From contig JADFCQ010000003.1 of assembly GCA_015223225.1 (NCBI GenBank), positions 558,001 to 622,000 of the forward strand: DNA of 64,000 nt, in the 5' to 3' direction. The notes below the pieces were generated by a model that worked only from the letters and a program-made list of their open reading frames with translations, ran no database searches and was not told where the DNA came from. The stretch comes from Acetobacteraceae bacterium H6797. Lineage in GTDB: Bacteria > Pseudomonadota > Alphaproteobacteria > Acetobacterales > Acetobacteraceae. The position numbers and the translations under genes were made by a program. Of the stretch, positions 27,712-37,833 are shown piece after piece (positions within the stretch are counted from its first letter, which is position 1; every line of letters begins with the position of its first letter).

Positions 27712-27755
27712 GCATAATTAAGCCGGGGATACGTAATATACCATATTGCATAATT
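27712..27755. promoter_or_regulatory. AT-rich mntR-mntH control region with repeats
   Basis: Within a GC-rich genome this short stretch is AT-rich. It holds an inverted repeat AATAT-ACC-ATATT (27735-27747) and two direct copies of GCATAATT (27712-27719 and 27748-27755, 36 bp apart). It lies between the divergent starts and is the natural place for MntR binding and the mntH promoter. Whether these repeats are the operator is inference. Confidence 0.5.
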
Positions 27756-27795
27756 TGCCGCAGCACTCATCATTCTCGTGTTCAGGAGCGAGATG

Positions 27796-29154
27796 ATGCC
27801 TCACAGCGATGTCAGCGTGGATCTCGAGTGGAAGCGTGGGGCCGGCGCCCCGGGCGATAGCGAGGCGCGGCCGAGCCTGCCTGAAGTCAACGCATCCGTC
27901 CGTGTGCCGCGCGGCGGCTTCTGGGTGAAGCGGCTGCTGGCCTTCGCCGGGCCGGGCTACATGGTCTCGGTCGGCTATATGGACCCGGGCAATTGGGCGA
28001 CCGACCTCGCCGGCGGCTCGAAATTCGGCTATACGCTGCTTGCCGTCATCATGCTCTCGAACCTGATGGCGATCCTGCTCCAGGCGCTTTCCGCCCGGCT
28101 CGGCATCGCTTCGGGGATGGACTTGGCCCAGGCCTGCCGGGCGCGCTTTTCCCGACCCGTAAACCTGATGCTCTGGCTCGCCTGCGAATTGGCCATCATC
28201 GCCTGCGACCTGGCCGAGGTGATCGGCACCGCCATCGCGCTCAAGCTGCTCTTCGGCATCCCGCTGCTCTGGGGCGCGGTGATCACCGTTTTCGACGCCT
28301 TCCTCATGCTGCTGCTCATGAGCCGGGGCTTCCGCGCACTGGAAGCTTTCGTCATCGCGCTGCTCATCATCATCGCTGGCTGCTTCGCCATCCAGATCAT
28401 CGCGGCCGCTCCGCCCGTCGCGGCGATCCTCGGAGGCTTCATGCCTTCCAAGGAGATCGTGACCAATCCGGAGATGCTCTACGTCGCCATCGGCATCCTG
28501 GGCGCGACGGTGATGCCGCATAACCTCTATCTCCACTCCTCCATCGTGCAGACGCGCGATTACGACCGCACGACGGAGGGCAAGCGCGAGGCGATCGGCT
28601 TTGCGGTGGCCGACAGCACCATCGCGCTCATGCTCGCGCTCTTCGTCAATGCGGCGATCCTGATCCTCGCCGCCGTCGCCTTTTACGGCTCGGGCACGGA
28701 AGTGGCGGAGATCGAGCAGGCCTATGAGCTGCTCTCGCCCGTACTGGGCCTCGGCATCGCCTCGACGCTCTTCGCCATCGCGCTGCTCGCCTCGGGCATG
28801 AATTCCACCATCACGGCGACGCTCGCTGGGCAGATCGTGATGGAGGGTTTCCTGCGCCTGCGTTTGCCACATTGGGCGCGGCGGCTGCTGACCCGCGGCC
28901 TTGCCATCATCCCCGTGGTGGCGGTGACGGCGCTCTATGGCGAGGGCGGCACGGCGGAACTCCTGGTGCTGAGCCAAGTGGTCCTGTCGATGCAACTGCC
29001 TTTCGCGGTGATCCCGCTGATCACCTTCGTGACCAGCAAGCGCATCATGGGGCAGTTCGTGGTCTCGCGCTGGCTCGCGGTGCTGGCCTGGTTCGTGGCG
29101 GGGCTCATCGTGGTGCTGAACCTCAAGCTGCTCTGGGACACGCTCTTCGGCTAA
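27796..29154 (+). CDS. mntH: Nramp-type Mn(II)/H+ symporter
   Basis: A 452-residue, eleven-span importer. The metal-site motifs are intact: [12 protein letters not shown] in span 1 and [10 protein letters not shown] in span 6, together with the [19 protein letters not shown] segment. It takes up manganese (and iron) across the inner membrane with protons. ATG 27796 sits 7 nt from AGGAG; GTG 27778 and ATG 27793 are possible alternatives. The first 38 residues form a hydrophilic extension. The TAA stop is immediately followed by a MITE-like element. Confidence 0.95.
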   Translation: MPHSDVSVDLEWKRGAGAPGDSEARPSLPEVNASVRVPRGGFWVKRLLAFAGPGYMVSVGYMDPGNWATDLAGGSKFGYTLLAVIMLSNLMAILLQALSARLGIASGMDLAQACRARFSRPVNLMLWLACELAIIACDLAEVIGTAIALKLLFGIPLLWGAVITVFDAFLMLLLMSRGFRALEAFVIALLIIIAGCFAIQIIAAAPPVAAILGGFMPSKEIVTNPEMLYVAIGILGATVMPHNLYLHSSIVQTRDYDRTTEGKREAIGFAVADSTIALMLALFVNAAILILAAVAFYGSGTEVAEIEQAYELLSPVLGLGIASTLFAIALLASGMNSTITATLAGQIVMEGFLRLRLPHWARRLLTRGLAIIPVVAVTALYGEGGTAELLVLSQVVLSMQLPFAVIPLITFVTSKRIMGQFVVSRWLAVLAWFVAGLIVVLNLKLLWDTLFG

Positions 29155-29326
29155 GAGACTGTCATCAAGCTGGCGGCTGAGGCTCCGTCCAGAATTTTCC
29201 GCACCGGTGAGCCGGCGGCTTGGCCAAATGCGGGACATTTGGCCAAGCCGCCAACGAGGCTGGCGCGGAAAAGACTGCCGGAAAAAGACCGCCCGGGCCG
29301 ACCCGCCAGCTTGATGAAACAGTTTC
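29155..29326. mobile_element. MITE-like palindromic element, copy A
   Basis: A 172-bp non-coding element with imperfect terminal inverted repeats of about 25 bp (left GAGACTGTCATCAAGCTGG; right end, read in reverse, GAAACTGTTTCATCAAGC). In the middle is a 17-bp perfect stem, 29214-29230 with 29236-29252, around a CGGGA loop. TAA is repeated at both flanks, giving a 3-bp target duplication (4 bp, CTAA, is also possible). The ends resemble IS5/IS427-type termini, so a non-autonomous derivative moved in trans is likely. A diverged second copy lies inverted at 41309-41469. Confidence 0.75.
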
Positions 29327-30219
29327 TAAGCACCGAGGCGGGTCGCGGCGACTTTCTCGACGGCTGTCGAGAAGCGTCGCGCGGCCTGGGAGAGCGGGCG
29401 GTCCGCGTGGCGGACCATATGCAGCTCCGTCATGGGGGCGGGCTCGATGGGGCGGAAGACGAGGCCGGGGCGCGCCCTGTCCATGGCCATGAAGGCATCG
29501 ACGAAAGCCACGCCCGCCTCCGCCGCGACGAAATTGCAGGCGATCATCGGGTAGCGGACCGTCACCGTCTCGCGGCGCTTCAGACCGTGGCGCGCGAAAT
29601 GCTCGGCCACGACGCCGCCGATGGGGGTGTTCGCGCCATAGGTGATCAGGGGCTCGGCGGCGGCCTCGGCCAGCGGCACCACCTCCTTCCCGGCCAGTGG
29701 TGAATTGGCGGGAAGGGCGAGCCACATCGGGAAACGGCCGAGGCAGCGCGTGCGGAGCAGGGGGTGGCTGGCGGCGAATTGCGTCAGCCCCAGTTCCGCC
29801 CGGCGCAGCACGATGCGCTCCACCACGGCGAGATGCTCGGTCGTCACGATATCCAGCCGCGCGCGCGGGCTCGCCTGATGGAAGAGGCGCGAGGCCTCGG
29901 GCAGCAGCGTGGCGCCGAAAGAGGGGTTGGCCGCGACGCGCAGCACCGCCTCGCCCCCCGCGCCGAGGGCCGAGGCGAGGGCGGCCACGCGCTGGAGCCC
30001 AGCCAGCGCCGCATCAGCCTCGGTCCAGAGCGCCTCGGCCTCGGGCGTGGGCAACAGGCGCCCGGCGCGGCGCTCGAAAAGCTGGTAGCCGAGCTGATCC
30101 TCGGTATGGCGCAGCATGCGGCTGACGGCGGGCGCCGAGACGGCAAGCAGCCGCGCCGCCCCCGCGACGGAGCCCGATTGCATCACGGCGCGGAAGATCT
30201 CGACCTGTCGGATATTCAC
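29326..30219 (-). CDS. LysR-family transcriptional regulator
   Basis: A 297-residue regulator: an N-terminal helix-turn-helix (VEIFRAVMQSGSVAGAARLLAVSAPAVSRMLRH) and a LysR substrate domain. The start is taken as GTG 30219 (MNIRQVEIF), which matches family length; an open frame reaches 30327 but those residues lie outside the fold. It is divergent from a 2-oxoglutarate oxygenase, the most likely target. Its TAG stop reads into the junction of MITE copy A. Confidence 0.88.
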   Translation of the reverse strand: MNIRQVEIFRAVMQSGSVAGAARLLAVSAPAVSRMLRHTEDQLGYQLFERRAGRLLPTPEAEALWTEADAALAGLQRVAALASALGAGGEAVLRVAANPSFGATLLPEASRLFHQASPRARLDIVTTEHLAVVERIVLRRAELGLTQFAASHPLLRTRCLGRFPMWLALPANSPLAGKEVVPLAEAAAEPLITYGANTPIGGVVAEHFARHGLKRRETVTVRYPMIACNFVAAEAGVAFVDAFMAMDRARPGLVFRPIEPAPMTELHMVRHADRPLSQAARRFSTAVEKVAATRLGA

Positions 30220-30399
30220 GGCCCGGGCCCCTTGTCGGCGATTTTCGCGATGATCTTCGTCAAGGAAGCGATTTTTAACAAGAGGATGGGTGGGAAGCGT
30301 TAACCCCAGGTTCATAGCTGGGTTCAAAGCAGCACGCCGTTTTCGCCCTGGGCTCCATTACGGTTTCACTTGTCCCGCCCTTCACCGTGGAGCCCTCGC

Positions 30400-31380
30400 A
30401 TGTCTGTCGTGCCCATCATCGACCTTTCCGGTTTCGCCGGTGACCTCGCGGCGCGTCAGGCCGTGGCCAAGCAGATCGATGCCGCCTGCCGCGAAACGGG
30501 TTTTCTCTGCATCACCGGCCATGGCGTGCCCGCCGAGTTGATCGCCCAGGTGCGCGATCGCGGCCTGGCCTTTTTCGATGAGGAAGAGGCGAAAAAGCGC
30601 GAGATCGAGCGCCGCCCGCCGAGTTTCCGCGGTTATATCCCGCTGGCCAGCGAGGGCCTGGCGCGCAGCACCGGCCGCGCCGATGCCGCCGCCGACCTGA
30701 AGGAAGCCTTCAGCATGGGCCCGGTGAATGTTCCGGCCGATGCTTATCACACCGCTCCCGAGGCGGCGGCGCATTTCGCGCCCAATCGCTGGCCCACGAC
30801 GCCCGGTTACCGGGAGGCTTACGAGGCCTATTACCGTGAGCTTTCCGCCCTGGCCGACCGGCTGCTTTCCGGCTTCGCGCTCGCGCTCGGCCTGCCGGAG
30901 AACTGGTTTGCCGACAAGGTTGACCGCCACATCAGCAATATCCGCGCGCTGCATTATCCGGCGCAGGAGGTGGCCGCCGCGCCGGGCCAGCTTCGCGCCG
31001 GCGAGCATACCGATTACGGCTGCCTGACCATCCTGCTCACCGACACGGCCCCGGGCGGGCTCGAGGTGCTGACCAAGAGCGGCGAATGGGCCGCCGTGCC
31101 GCATGTGCCGGGCAGTTTCGTCGTGAATATCGGCGATCTCATGGCCCAGTGGTCGAATGACGTCTATGTCTCGACGCTGCATCGCGTGGTGAACCCGCCG
31201 GCGGGCACCGCGAGCCGCCGCCTGTCGATCGCTTTCTTCCACCAGCCGAATTACGACGCCCTGATCGAATGCATCCCCGGCTGCGAGCGGCCGGGCGAGC
31301 CGCCGCGCTATGCGCCGATCACCTCGGGCGACCACCGGCTGATGAAGGTCATGCGCGCGAACCAGCCCGCCATGGCCTGA
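30400..31380 (+). CDS. 2-oxoglutarate/Fe(II) oxygenase of the isopenicillin N synthase family
   Basis: A 326-residue double-stranded beta-helix enzyme. The iron site is visible as His203-x-Asp205 (GEHTDYGCLT) and His261 (TLHRVVNPP), and RRLSIAFF supplies the Arg/Ser that binds 2-oxoglutarate. N-terminal GFLCITGHGVP is typical of the DIOX_N domain. ATG 30400 has GGAG 7 nt upstream. Substrates in this superfamily range widely; context (LysR regulator, solute-binding protein, polyamine-type transporter) suggests catabolic hydroxylation of an imported compound. A second homologue lies at 58585-59583. Confidence 0.9.
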   Translation: MSVVPIIDLSGFAGDLAARQAVAKQIDAACRETGFLCITGHGVPAELIAQVRDRGLAFFDEEEAKKREIERRPPSFRGYIPLASEGLARSTGRADAAADLKEAFSMGPVNVPADAYHTAPEAAAHFAPNRWPTTPGYREAYEAYYRELSALADRLLSGFALALGLPENWFADKVDRHISNIRALHYPAQEVAAAPGQLRAGEHTDYGCLTILLTDTAPGGLEVLTKSGEWAAVPHVPGSFVVNIGDLMAQWSNDVYVSTLHRVVNPPAGTASRRLSIAFFHQPNYDALIECIPGCERPGEPPRYAPITSGDHRLMKVMRANQPAMA

Positions 31381-31489
31381 TCCCGATTGCGGCGGCCGCG
31401 CGACTTTCCAGGCGCAGCCGTCAAGAAACGAGACCACGGGCGGAGGCGCCTTTGCACACGGCAAAAACCCTCCGAAAGCGGATCACCCC

Positions 31490-32335
31490 ATGCTCGCCGC
31501 CCGTCTCGCCGCCGCCTTCACCCTCTGCCTCGGCCTGGCAGCCCTTGCGCCTGCCCAGGCGCAAACCCCGCTGCGCTCCGCTGTGGACCCGAATTTCCCG
31601 CCCCATGCTTCCGTGCGCCTGAGCGGCGGGTTGGAGGGGTTCCAGATCGACCTGGCCGCCGAGATCGGCAGAGTGCTCAAGCGCCCCGTCTCCGTCGATA
31701 GCGGCAATTTCGCGGGGCTGATCCCGGCGATGAATGCCGGGCGCTATGACTTTCTCGTCGCTCCCGTCACGGCTTCCGCCGAGCGGGCCGAGAGCATGCT
31801 CTTCACCGAGGGCTATCTCTTCACCGCGCTCCAATTCGGTCTCCGCCGCGGCAGCGAGCCGCTGAAGAGCGCCGAGGATCTGCGGGGCAAGGTCCTGGCC
31901 GTGAACAAGGGCAGCAATTACGACGGCTGGGCTCAGGCCAATGCGGCGAAATACGGCTTCACCGCGCTGGTGCTCGACAACTTCACCGACGCCACCATGG
32001 CTGTCATGCAGGGTCGTGCCTATGCGCAGCTCGGCGGCAATACGACCATTAAATTCGCCGCCTCGCGCAACCGACAATTCGTGGCCGATCTCGTGTTGCG
32101 CGAGACGCGGTCGCATTGGGCCATTCCGGTGGCCAAGGGCAATGTGGAACTGCGCAACCAGCTCGATGCCGCCATCGAATGCCTGAAGCAGGATGGCACG
32201 CTGGTGAAGCTGTCAGAGAAGTGGTTCGGCGAAGCGCCGGCTGAGGATGATGCCGAGCGCGTCGTCTTCCCCGGCTATGGCGTGCCGGGCCTGCCGGGCT
32301 ATGACCCGACGCCGCATGCGATGAACTGCCGCTGA
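31490..32335 (+). CDS. Family 3 (amino-acid type) ABC substrate-binding protein
   Basis: A 281-residue periplasmic protein with a Sec leader ending AQAQT (about residue 25) and the SBP_bac_3 layout: LEGFQIDLAAEIGRVLKR, GRYDFLVAPVTASAERAESMLFTEGY, LRGKVLAVNKGSNYD and LDAAIECLKQDGTLVKLSEKWFG. Such proteins bind amino acids or similar small solutes. No permease or ATPase is adjacent. It follows the 2-oxoglutarate oxygenase by 109 bp in the same direction and may share its transcript. Confidence 0.88.
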   Translation: MLAARLAAAFTLCLGLAALAPAQAQTPLRSAVDPNFPPHASVRLSGGLEGFQIDLAAEIGRVLKRPVSVDSGNFAGLIPAMNAGRYDFLVAPVTASAERAESMLFTEGYLFTALQFGLRRGSEPLKSAEDLRGKVLAVNKGSNYDGWAQANAAKYGFTALVLDNFTDATMAVMQGRAYAQLGGNTTIKFAASRNRQFVADLVLRETRSHWAIPVAKGNVELRNQLDAAIECLKQDGTLVKLSEKWFGEAPAEDDAERVVFPGYGVPGLPGYDPTPHAMNCR

Positions 32336-32342
32336 AAGGGGA

Positions 32343-32364
32343 GGAGCGGGGTTGCCCCCGCTCC
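32343..32364. terminator. Bidirectional hairpin between convergent genes
   Basis: A perfect 9-bp GC-rich stem (GGAGCGGGG/CCCCGCTCC) with loop TTGC fills the 32 bases between the convergent stops. It can fold in either transcript; no T-run is present. Confidence 0.6.
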
Positions 32365-32367
32365 GGT

Positions 32368-33690
32368 TCAGGCCGCCATGCGGTCGATCGCGTCCCGGAA
32401 GCGATACCAACCGCCGACCAGGGGCAGGAACCAGGGATTGCCCGAATAGCCCGGCGCCGTGGGGAAGGGCAGGCCGTCCAGCGCGAAAGGCTCATTGGCC
32501 GCGCCCGCGATTTTCAGCGCCGCGTTATGGCCGAGCCAACTCGCCATGGCGACGCCGCTGCCCTGGCAGCCGGCGGCGAAATGGATGCCGTCCTGCACGC
32601 CGATATGAGGCAGGAAGTCGAAGGTGAAGGCGACATTGCCCGTCCAGGCATGGGTCAGCTTCACCTTGGCGAGCTCCGGGAAAACCGCCGTCATGAAGCC
32701 GTGCAGCACGGGGGCGGCGACTTCCGGCGTCGTCGGGCCGAAGCTCGCGCGCCCGCCCCAGAGCACGCGCTTGCCGTCGGGGGCTGGGCGGAAATAGTTC
32801 AGGACGCGCTTGCTGTCGCCCACCATGCGGCGGCCGGGGAAGAGCTTGTCGATCAGCCCCGGCTCCAGCTCCTCGGTGGCGATGATATACGAGCCGACCG
32901 GGATCATGCGCTTCGCGAGCCATGGCATGGCCGAGCTGCCATCCGGCCCGCGCGAATAGCCATTGGTGGCGGTCAGCACGGCATCGGCGCGGATCTCGCC
33001 CCGGGTGGTCGCGATGCGGAAGCCGCTGCCCTCATGAGCGATGCCCGTCACACGCGTCTCGTCCACCAGCAGGGCGCCAGCGCGTTCGGCGGCAGCGGCA
33101 AGGCCGCGTGCGTATTTGCCCGGATGCAGCCCGCCCGCCGCATCGACGGCCATGCCGCCGTGATAGCGGTCGCTGCCCAGCACCTCGGCGCGCTGGCGCT
33201 CGCGTGGCACCATGCGCGTCGGCATGCCGGTGATGCGCTTGAGGTAATCGGCGCGCTTTTCCATCGCTGCATAATGCTTGGGCGTCCAGGCGCCCACGAA
33301 GCGCCCGACGCGGGCATAGTCGCAATCGATGCCTTCCCGCGCGATCAGCTCCTCGAGAAAGGGCATGGAGGCCGCGCCGGTTGTGACGATGGCACGGCCG
33401 CGTTCCACGCCATAGCGCTTCTCGAGCCCCTCGGAAGCGATCTTGAGCCCGCCCGAAACCATGCCGCCATTGCGGGAGGAGGCGCCCCAACCGATGCGCT
33501 CGGCATCGATCACCACGGGCTTATGCCCCAGGCGGCAGAGGGTGAGCGCCGCCGAGAGCCCGGCATAGCCGCCCCCGATGATCGCAACCTGCGCCCGGTC
33601 CGGCGGGGAATTGGCGCGTTTCGGGGGCTCCGCGGCCTCCCACCACCAGGGGCTGGCCTTGAAGCCGGGGGCGAAAAGCGGATGGTTCAA
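32368..33690 (-). CDS. FAD-dependent amine oxidase-like protein (DadA/PuuB type)
   Basis: A flavoprotein of about 440 residues with an N-terminal FAD motif (VAIIGGGYAGLSAALTLCRLG), the GWGASSRNGGMVSGG segment common in gamma-glutamylputrescine oxidase-like proteins, and a C-terminal GCQGSGVAMASWLG FAD block. Members oxidise amino acids or glutamylated amines. No ATG is in place: I take TTG 33690 (MNHPLFAPGF), preceded by GAGG 8 nt away; a GTG at 33762 is an alternative. It is divergent from a polyamine-type ABC operon, which supports a role in amine breakdown. Confidence 0.85.
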   Translation of the reverse strand: MNHPLFAPGFKASPWWWEAAEPPKRANSPPDRAQVAIIGGGYAGLSAALTLCRLGHKPVVIDAERIGWGASSRNGGMVSGGLKIASEGLEKRYGVERGRAIVTTGAASMPFLEELIAREGIDCDYARVGRFVGAWTPKHYAAMEKRADYLKRITGMPTRMVPRERQRAEVLGSDRYHGGMAVDAAGGLHPGKYARGLAAAAERAGALLVDETRVTGIAHEGSGFRIATTRGEIRADAVLTATNGYSRGPDGSSAMPWLAKRMIPVGSYIIATEELEPGLIDKLFPGRRMVGDSKRVLNYFRPAPDGKRVLWGGRASFGPTTPEVAAPVLHGFMTAVFPELAKVKLTHAWTGNVAFTFDFLPHIGVQDGIHFAAGCQGSGVAMASWLGHNAALKIAGAANEPFALDGLPFPTAPGYSGNPWFLPLVGGWYRFRDAIDRMAA

Positions 33691-33778
33691 GGGATGCGCC
33701 TCAGCCTGGAATGATTCTTGGATGCAAGCAAACCATCCGCGGCAACGACCGCGCAAGAGCACAGGGAATTGGTCGACG

Positions 33779-34885
33779 ATGGTTCAGAGCTTTCAGGAAG
33801 ACGCCTTCGAACTCGCCATGGAGAAGGTGAAGCGGGGCGAGATCTCGCGCCGCGCCCTGTTCGGCGCCATGGCCGCCATGGGCCTCGCCTCCTTCGCCGG
33901 GAAGGCCCAGGCGCAGGCGGCCAAGGAAATGGTCATGGTCAACTGGGGCGGCATCGCCAACCAGGGCTTCGGCAATTTCTACGGCGAGCCCTTCATGAAG
34001 GCCAATCCGGGCTGGAAGGTGGCGCAGGACAGCACCGGCCCCTCCGCCGGCCGCATCCGCTCCATGGTCGAGAGCGGCAAGACCACCTGGGACCTCTGCG
34101 ACAGCTCGGCGGCCTCCTCCATCCTGCTCAGCAAGCTCGGGCTGCTGAACAAGATCGACTATTCCGTCGTGAACAAGGCCGATGCCATCGACCCCTCCTT
34201 CACGCTGGACTACGGGGTGGCGCCTTATTCCTTCAGCTCCGTGCTGGTCTATGACAGCGCGAAATACCCCACGGCGCCGACGGGCTGGGCCGATTTCTGG
34301 GATCTGAAGAAGTTCCCGGGCACGCGCCTGATGCGCAAGGACGCGACGGTCATGCTCGACATGGCCCAGATGGCCCTCGGCAAGGACCCGAAGAACCTCT
34401 ACCCGCTCGATCTCCGCGCCTGCCTGAACAAGATCAAGGAGATCCGCGGCAGCGCCGTCTATTGGAACAATGGCGCCGAGAGCGAGCAGTTCATGCGCAC
34501 CGGCGAGGCCTCGATGGGCTGCATCTGGCACACGCGCGCCAAGGTGCTGCAGGCAGAGAGCAAGGGCCGCATCAAGTTCATCTGGAACCAGGGCCTGCTG
34601 CAGGCCGGCATCTTCGTCAGCCCCAAGGGCAATCCCGGCGGCGACATGGTGCAGAAGCTCTTCGCCAGCATGATGGGCAATGCCGAGGCGCAGGTCGGGC
34701 TGCTGGGCCTGATGGGCAATGGGCCGACCAATCCCAAGGCGGCCGCGATGGTGCCGGAGGCGCTCAAGCCCTTCAACCCGACCGACCCGGCCAATGTCGG
34801 CGTGCAGGTGCCGCTGAACGGCATCTACTGGGGCGAGAACTATCAGACCAACAATGCCGAATATCTGGACGTGATCACCGGCTGA
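33779..34885 (+). CDS. Polyamine-type ABC substrate-binding protein (PotD/PotF-like)
   Basis: A 368-residue periplasmic protein. A hydrophilic N-terminal stretch of about 22 residues leads into a twin-arginine-like leader (ISRRALFGAMAAMGLAS) cleaved near AQAQA. The mature part has the MVNWGGIANQGF start, GWADFWDLKKFPGTR and QTNNAEYLDVI end of PotD-like proteins. It would deliver a polyamine or similar solute to the permeases at 37826 and 38674. The ATG at 33779 is chosen to give the leader its usual length. A GC hairpin follows the gene. Confidence 0.9.
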   Translation: MVQSFQEDAFELAMEKVKRGEISRRALFGAMAAMGLASFAGKAQAQAAKEMVMVNWGGIANQGFGNFYGEPFMKANPGWKVAQDSTGPSAGRIRSMVESGKTTWDLCDSSAASSILLSKLGLLNKIDYSVVNKADAIDPSFTLDYGVAPYSFSSVLVYDSAKYPTAPTGWADFWDLKKFPGTRLMRKDATVMLDMAQMALGKDPKNLYPLDLRACLNKIKEIRGSAVYWNNGAESEQFMRTGEASMGCIWHTRAKVLQAESKGRIKFIWNQGLLQAGIFVSPKGNPGGDMVQKLFASMMGNAEAQVGLLGLMGNGPTNPKAAAMVPEALKPFNPTDPANVGVQVPLNGIYWGENYQTNNAEYLDVITG

Positions 34886-34894
34886 TGCCCAGGC

Positions 34895-34921
34895 GGGCGG
34901 CGGTCCGATGGCTCGCCGCCC
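34895..34921 (+). terminator. Hairpin after the first binding-protein gene
   Basis: An 8-bp stem (GGGCGGCG/CGCCGCCC) with an 11-nt loop begins 10 bases after the stop. With no T-run it may only attenuate or protect the abundant binding-protein transcript. Confidence 0.4.
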
Positions 34922-35018
34922 CGATTGGTCTCCCGCGCATGGTCGACAGCCCGGCGCGATCGGGGCAGCCTTGCTGCATCGCAAGATGGCGATTGATGCA
35001 TAGACGGATGGTTCAGCT

Positions 35019-35957
35019 GTGATCGTGTTGGTGAAGTCGGGCCCGGAATCCTTGGTCCCGGATTGGCGCAAGCATTTCCAGGCGGCGGACCCGCGCCTGG
35101 ATATCCGCTGGTGGGCGGACCCGAGCGTGAAGCCGGAGGATGTTCAGTATGTCGTGGTGTGGGACCCTGAGCCGGGCCGCCTGGCGACCTTCCCCAATCT
35201 GAAGATCACCTTCTCCTCGGCCGCCGGGGTGGACAATATCGTCCGTGACCCGAACTGGCCGCGCCATCTGCCGCTGGTCCGCATGGGCGGTGACGGGACG
35301 GAGCGGCGCATGGCCGAATTCGTCCTCTGGTCCTGCCTCTCGCTGGTGCGCAACGCGCGGCGGATGCAACTCGCGCAGAACGAGAAGAAGTGGATCAATA
35401 TCGAGCAGCGCACGGCCGTCGCCGAGCGCCGCGTCGGCATCATGGGCATGGGCAATCTCGGCAAAAAGGCCGCGATGCTGCTGCGTGACGTGGGCTTCGA
35501 AGTCGCCGGCTGGTCGCAGAGCCGCAAGGATATCCCGGGCGTGGAATCCTTCGCCGGCAAGGGCGAATTCGCGGGCTTTCTGGCGCGGACCGATATTCTC
35601 GTCTGCCTGCTGCCTTCGACGCCCGATACCAACGGGCTGATCGATGCCGAGAGCCTGGCGCTGCTGCCGGAAGGCGCGCAATTCGTGAATGTCGGCCGTG
35701 GCCAGCATGTGGTGGAGGCCGATCTTCTCGCGGCACTCGACAGCGGCCATCTGGCGGGCGCGCTGCTCGACGTCTTCAGCGAAGAGCCCCTGCCGGCTTC
35801 GAGCCCCTTCTGGACGCATCCGAAGGTGATCGTGACGCCGCATGTCGCCTCCCTCGCGCCGCGCTCCGAAAGGGCGCGCTATGTGGCCGAGGCCATCAAG
35901 GCGCATGAGCGGGGCGAGCCGCTGCCCAATGTCTATGACCCGGTGAAGGGCTACTGA
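35019..35957 (+). CDS. D-2-hydroxyacid dehydrogenase (glyoxylate/hydroxypyruvate reductase A-like)
   Basis: A 312-residue NAD(P)-dependent enzyme. The nucleotide fold is GIMGMGNLGKKAAMLLRDVGF; the catalytic set is Arg in FVNVGRGQHVVE, Glu in DVFSEEPLP and His in TPHVASLA. It reduces glyoxylate, hydroxypyruvate or similar 2-oxoacids. The start is GTG at 35019. It lies inside the ABC operon, between the binding-protein gene and the ATPase, followed by a class II aldolase two bases later, implying that the imported solute is broken into a 2-oxoacid. Confidence 0.9.
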   Translation: MIVLVKSGPESLVPDWRKHFQAADPRLDIRWWADPSVKPEDVQYVVVWDPEPGRLATFPNLKITFSSAAGVDNIVRDPNWPRHLPLVRMGGDGTERRMAEFVLWSCLSLVRNARRMQLAQNEKKWINIEQRTAVAERRVGIMGMGNLGKKAAMLLRDVGFEVAGWSQSRKDIPGVESFAGKGEFAGFLARTDILVCLLPSTPDTNGLIDAESLALLPEGAQFVNVGRGQHVVEADLLAALDSGHLAGALLDVFSEEPLPASSPFWTHPKVIVTPHVASLAPRSERARYVAEAIKAHERGEPLPNVYDPVKGY

Positions 35958-35959
35958 CC

Positions 35960-36723
35960 ATGCTGCTCACTCCCCCCGTGCCCCCGGCCAAGGACCATGT
36001 GCCGACGGAGCAGGAGCTGCGCGAGGATCTCGCCGCCGCCTACAGGCTTCTCGCGCTCTATGGGATGACGGATCTCGTCTACACCCATCTCTCGGTGCGC
36101 GTGCCGGGCGAGGGCCATCGCTTCCTCGTCAATCCCTACGGCCTGCTCTTCGAGGAAATCACCGCCAGCTCCCTCGTGCTGGTCGATGCCGATGGCGAAC
36201 CGCTGCAGCAGACTACCTGGCCGGTGAACCCGGCAGGTTTCGTCATCCATTCCGCGCTGCATCGCGGGCGGGAGGATGCGGCCTGCGTGATGCATACGCA
36301 TACGCTCGCGGGCATGGCCGTCGCCGCCCAGGCCGGCGGGCTGCTGCCGCTGAACCAGATGGGCATGGAATTCCATGGCCTGGTCGCGATGCATGAATAC
36401 GAGGGCGTCGCGGCGGACGATAATCTCTCCGAGCGCGAGCGGCTGGTGCGCGACATGGGCGACAAGCCCTGCATGATCCTGCGCCACCACGGGCTGATGA
36501 CGGTGGGCCGCACCGTCGCCGAGGCCTTCTACTACATGTGGTATCTCGAGCAGGCCTGCAAAATCCAGATCGCCGCGCAGAGCACCGGCGTGCCGCTCGC
36601 CACCGCGCCGATGGACATGGTCGAGCGCGTCGTGAAGCAGGGCAAGAAGGAATACAACAAGGGCTGGCTCCCCTGGCAGGCCCTGAAGCGCAAGCTCGAT
36701 CGCGAACAGCCGGAATATCGTTC

Positions 36724-36727
<4 letters not shown>
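35960..36727 (+). CDS. Class II aldolase/adducin family protein
   Basis: A 255-residue zinc-dependent aldolase-type protein. The metal-binding pair HTHT is visible in CVMHTHTLAGMAVA, with a third histidine in LRHHGLMTVGRTVAEAFYYMWYLEQACKIQ. Relatives act on hydroxyacid or sugar phosphates as aldolases, epimerases or decarboxylases. The last base triplet overlaps the ATPase start (ATGA-type). Along with the hydroxyacid dehydrogenase it probably processes the transported substrate. Confidence 0.9.

Positions 36728-37825
<1,098 letters not shown>

Positions 37826-37833
<8 letters not shown>

Noticed and set aside
29220-29492. Short frames reading AKCGTFGQ-type peptides through the MITE copies
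   Set aside because: They run through palindromic non-coding sequence and into neighbouring genes; the peptide is a by-product of the repeat.
30301-30324. CCCAG...CTGGG inverted repeat in the LysR/oxygenase gap as a LysR site
   Set aside because: The arms are only 5 bp and there is no clear T-N11-A core; too weak to list.
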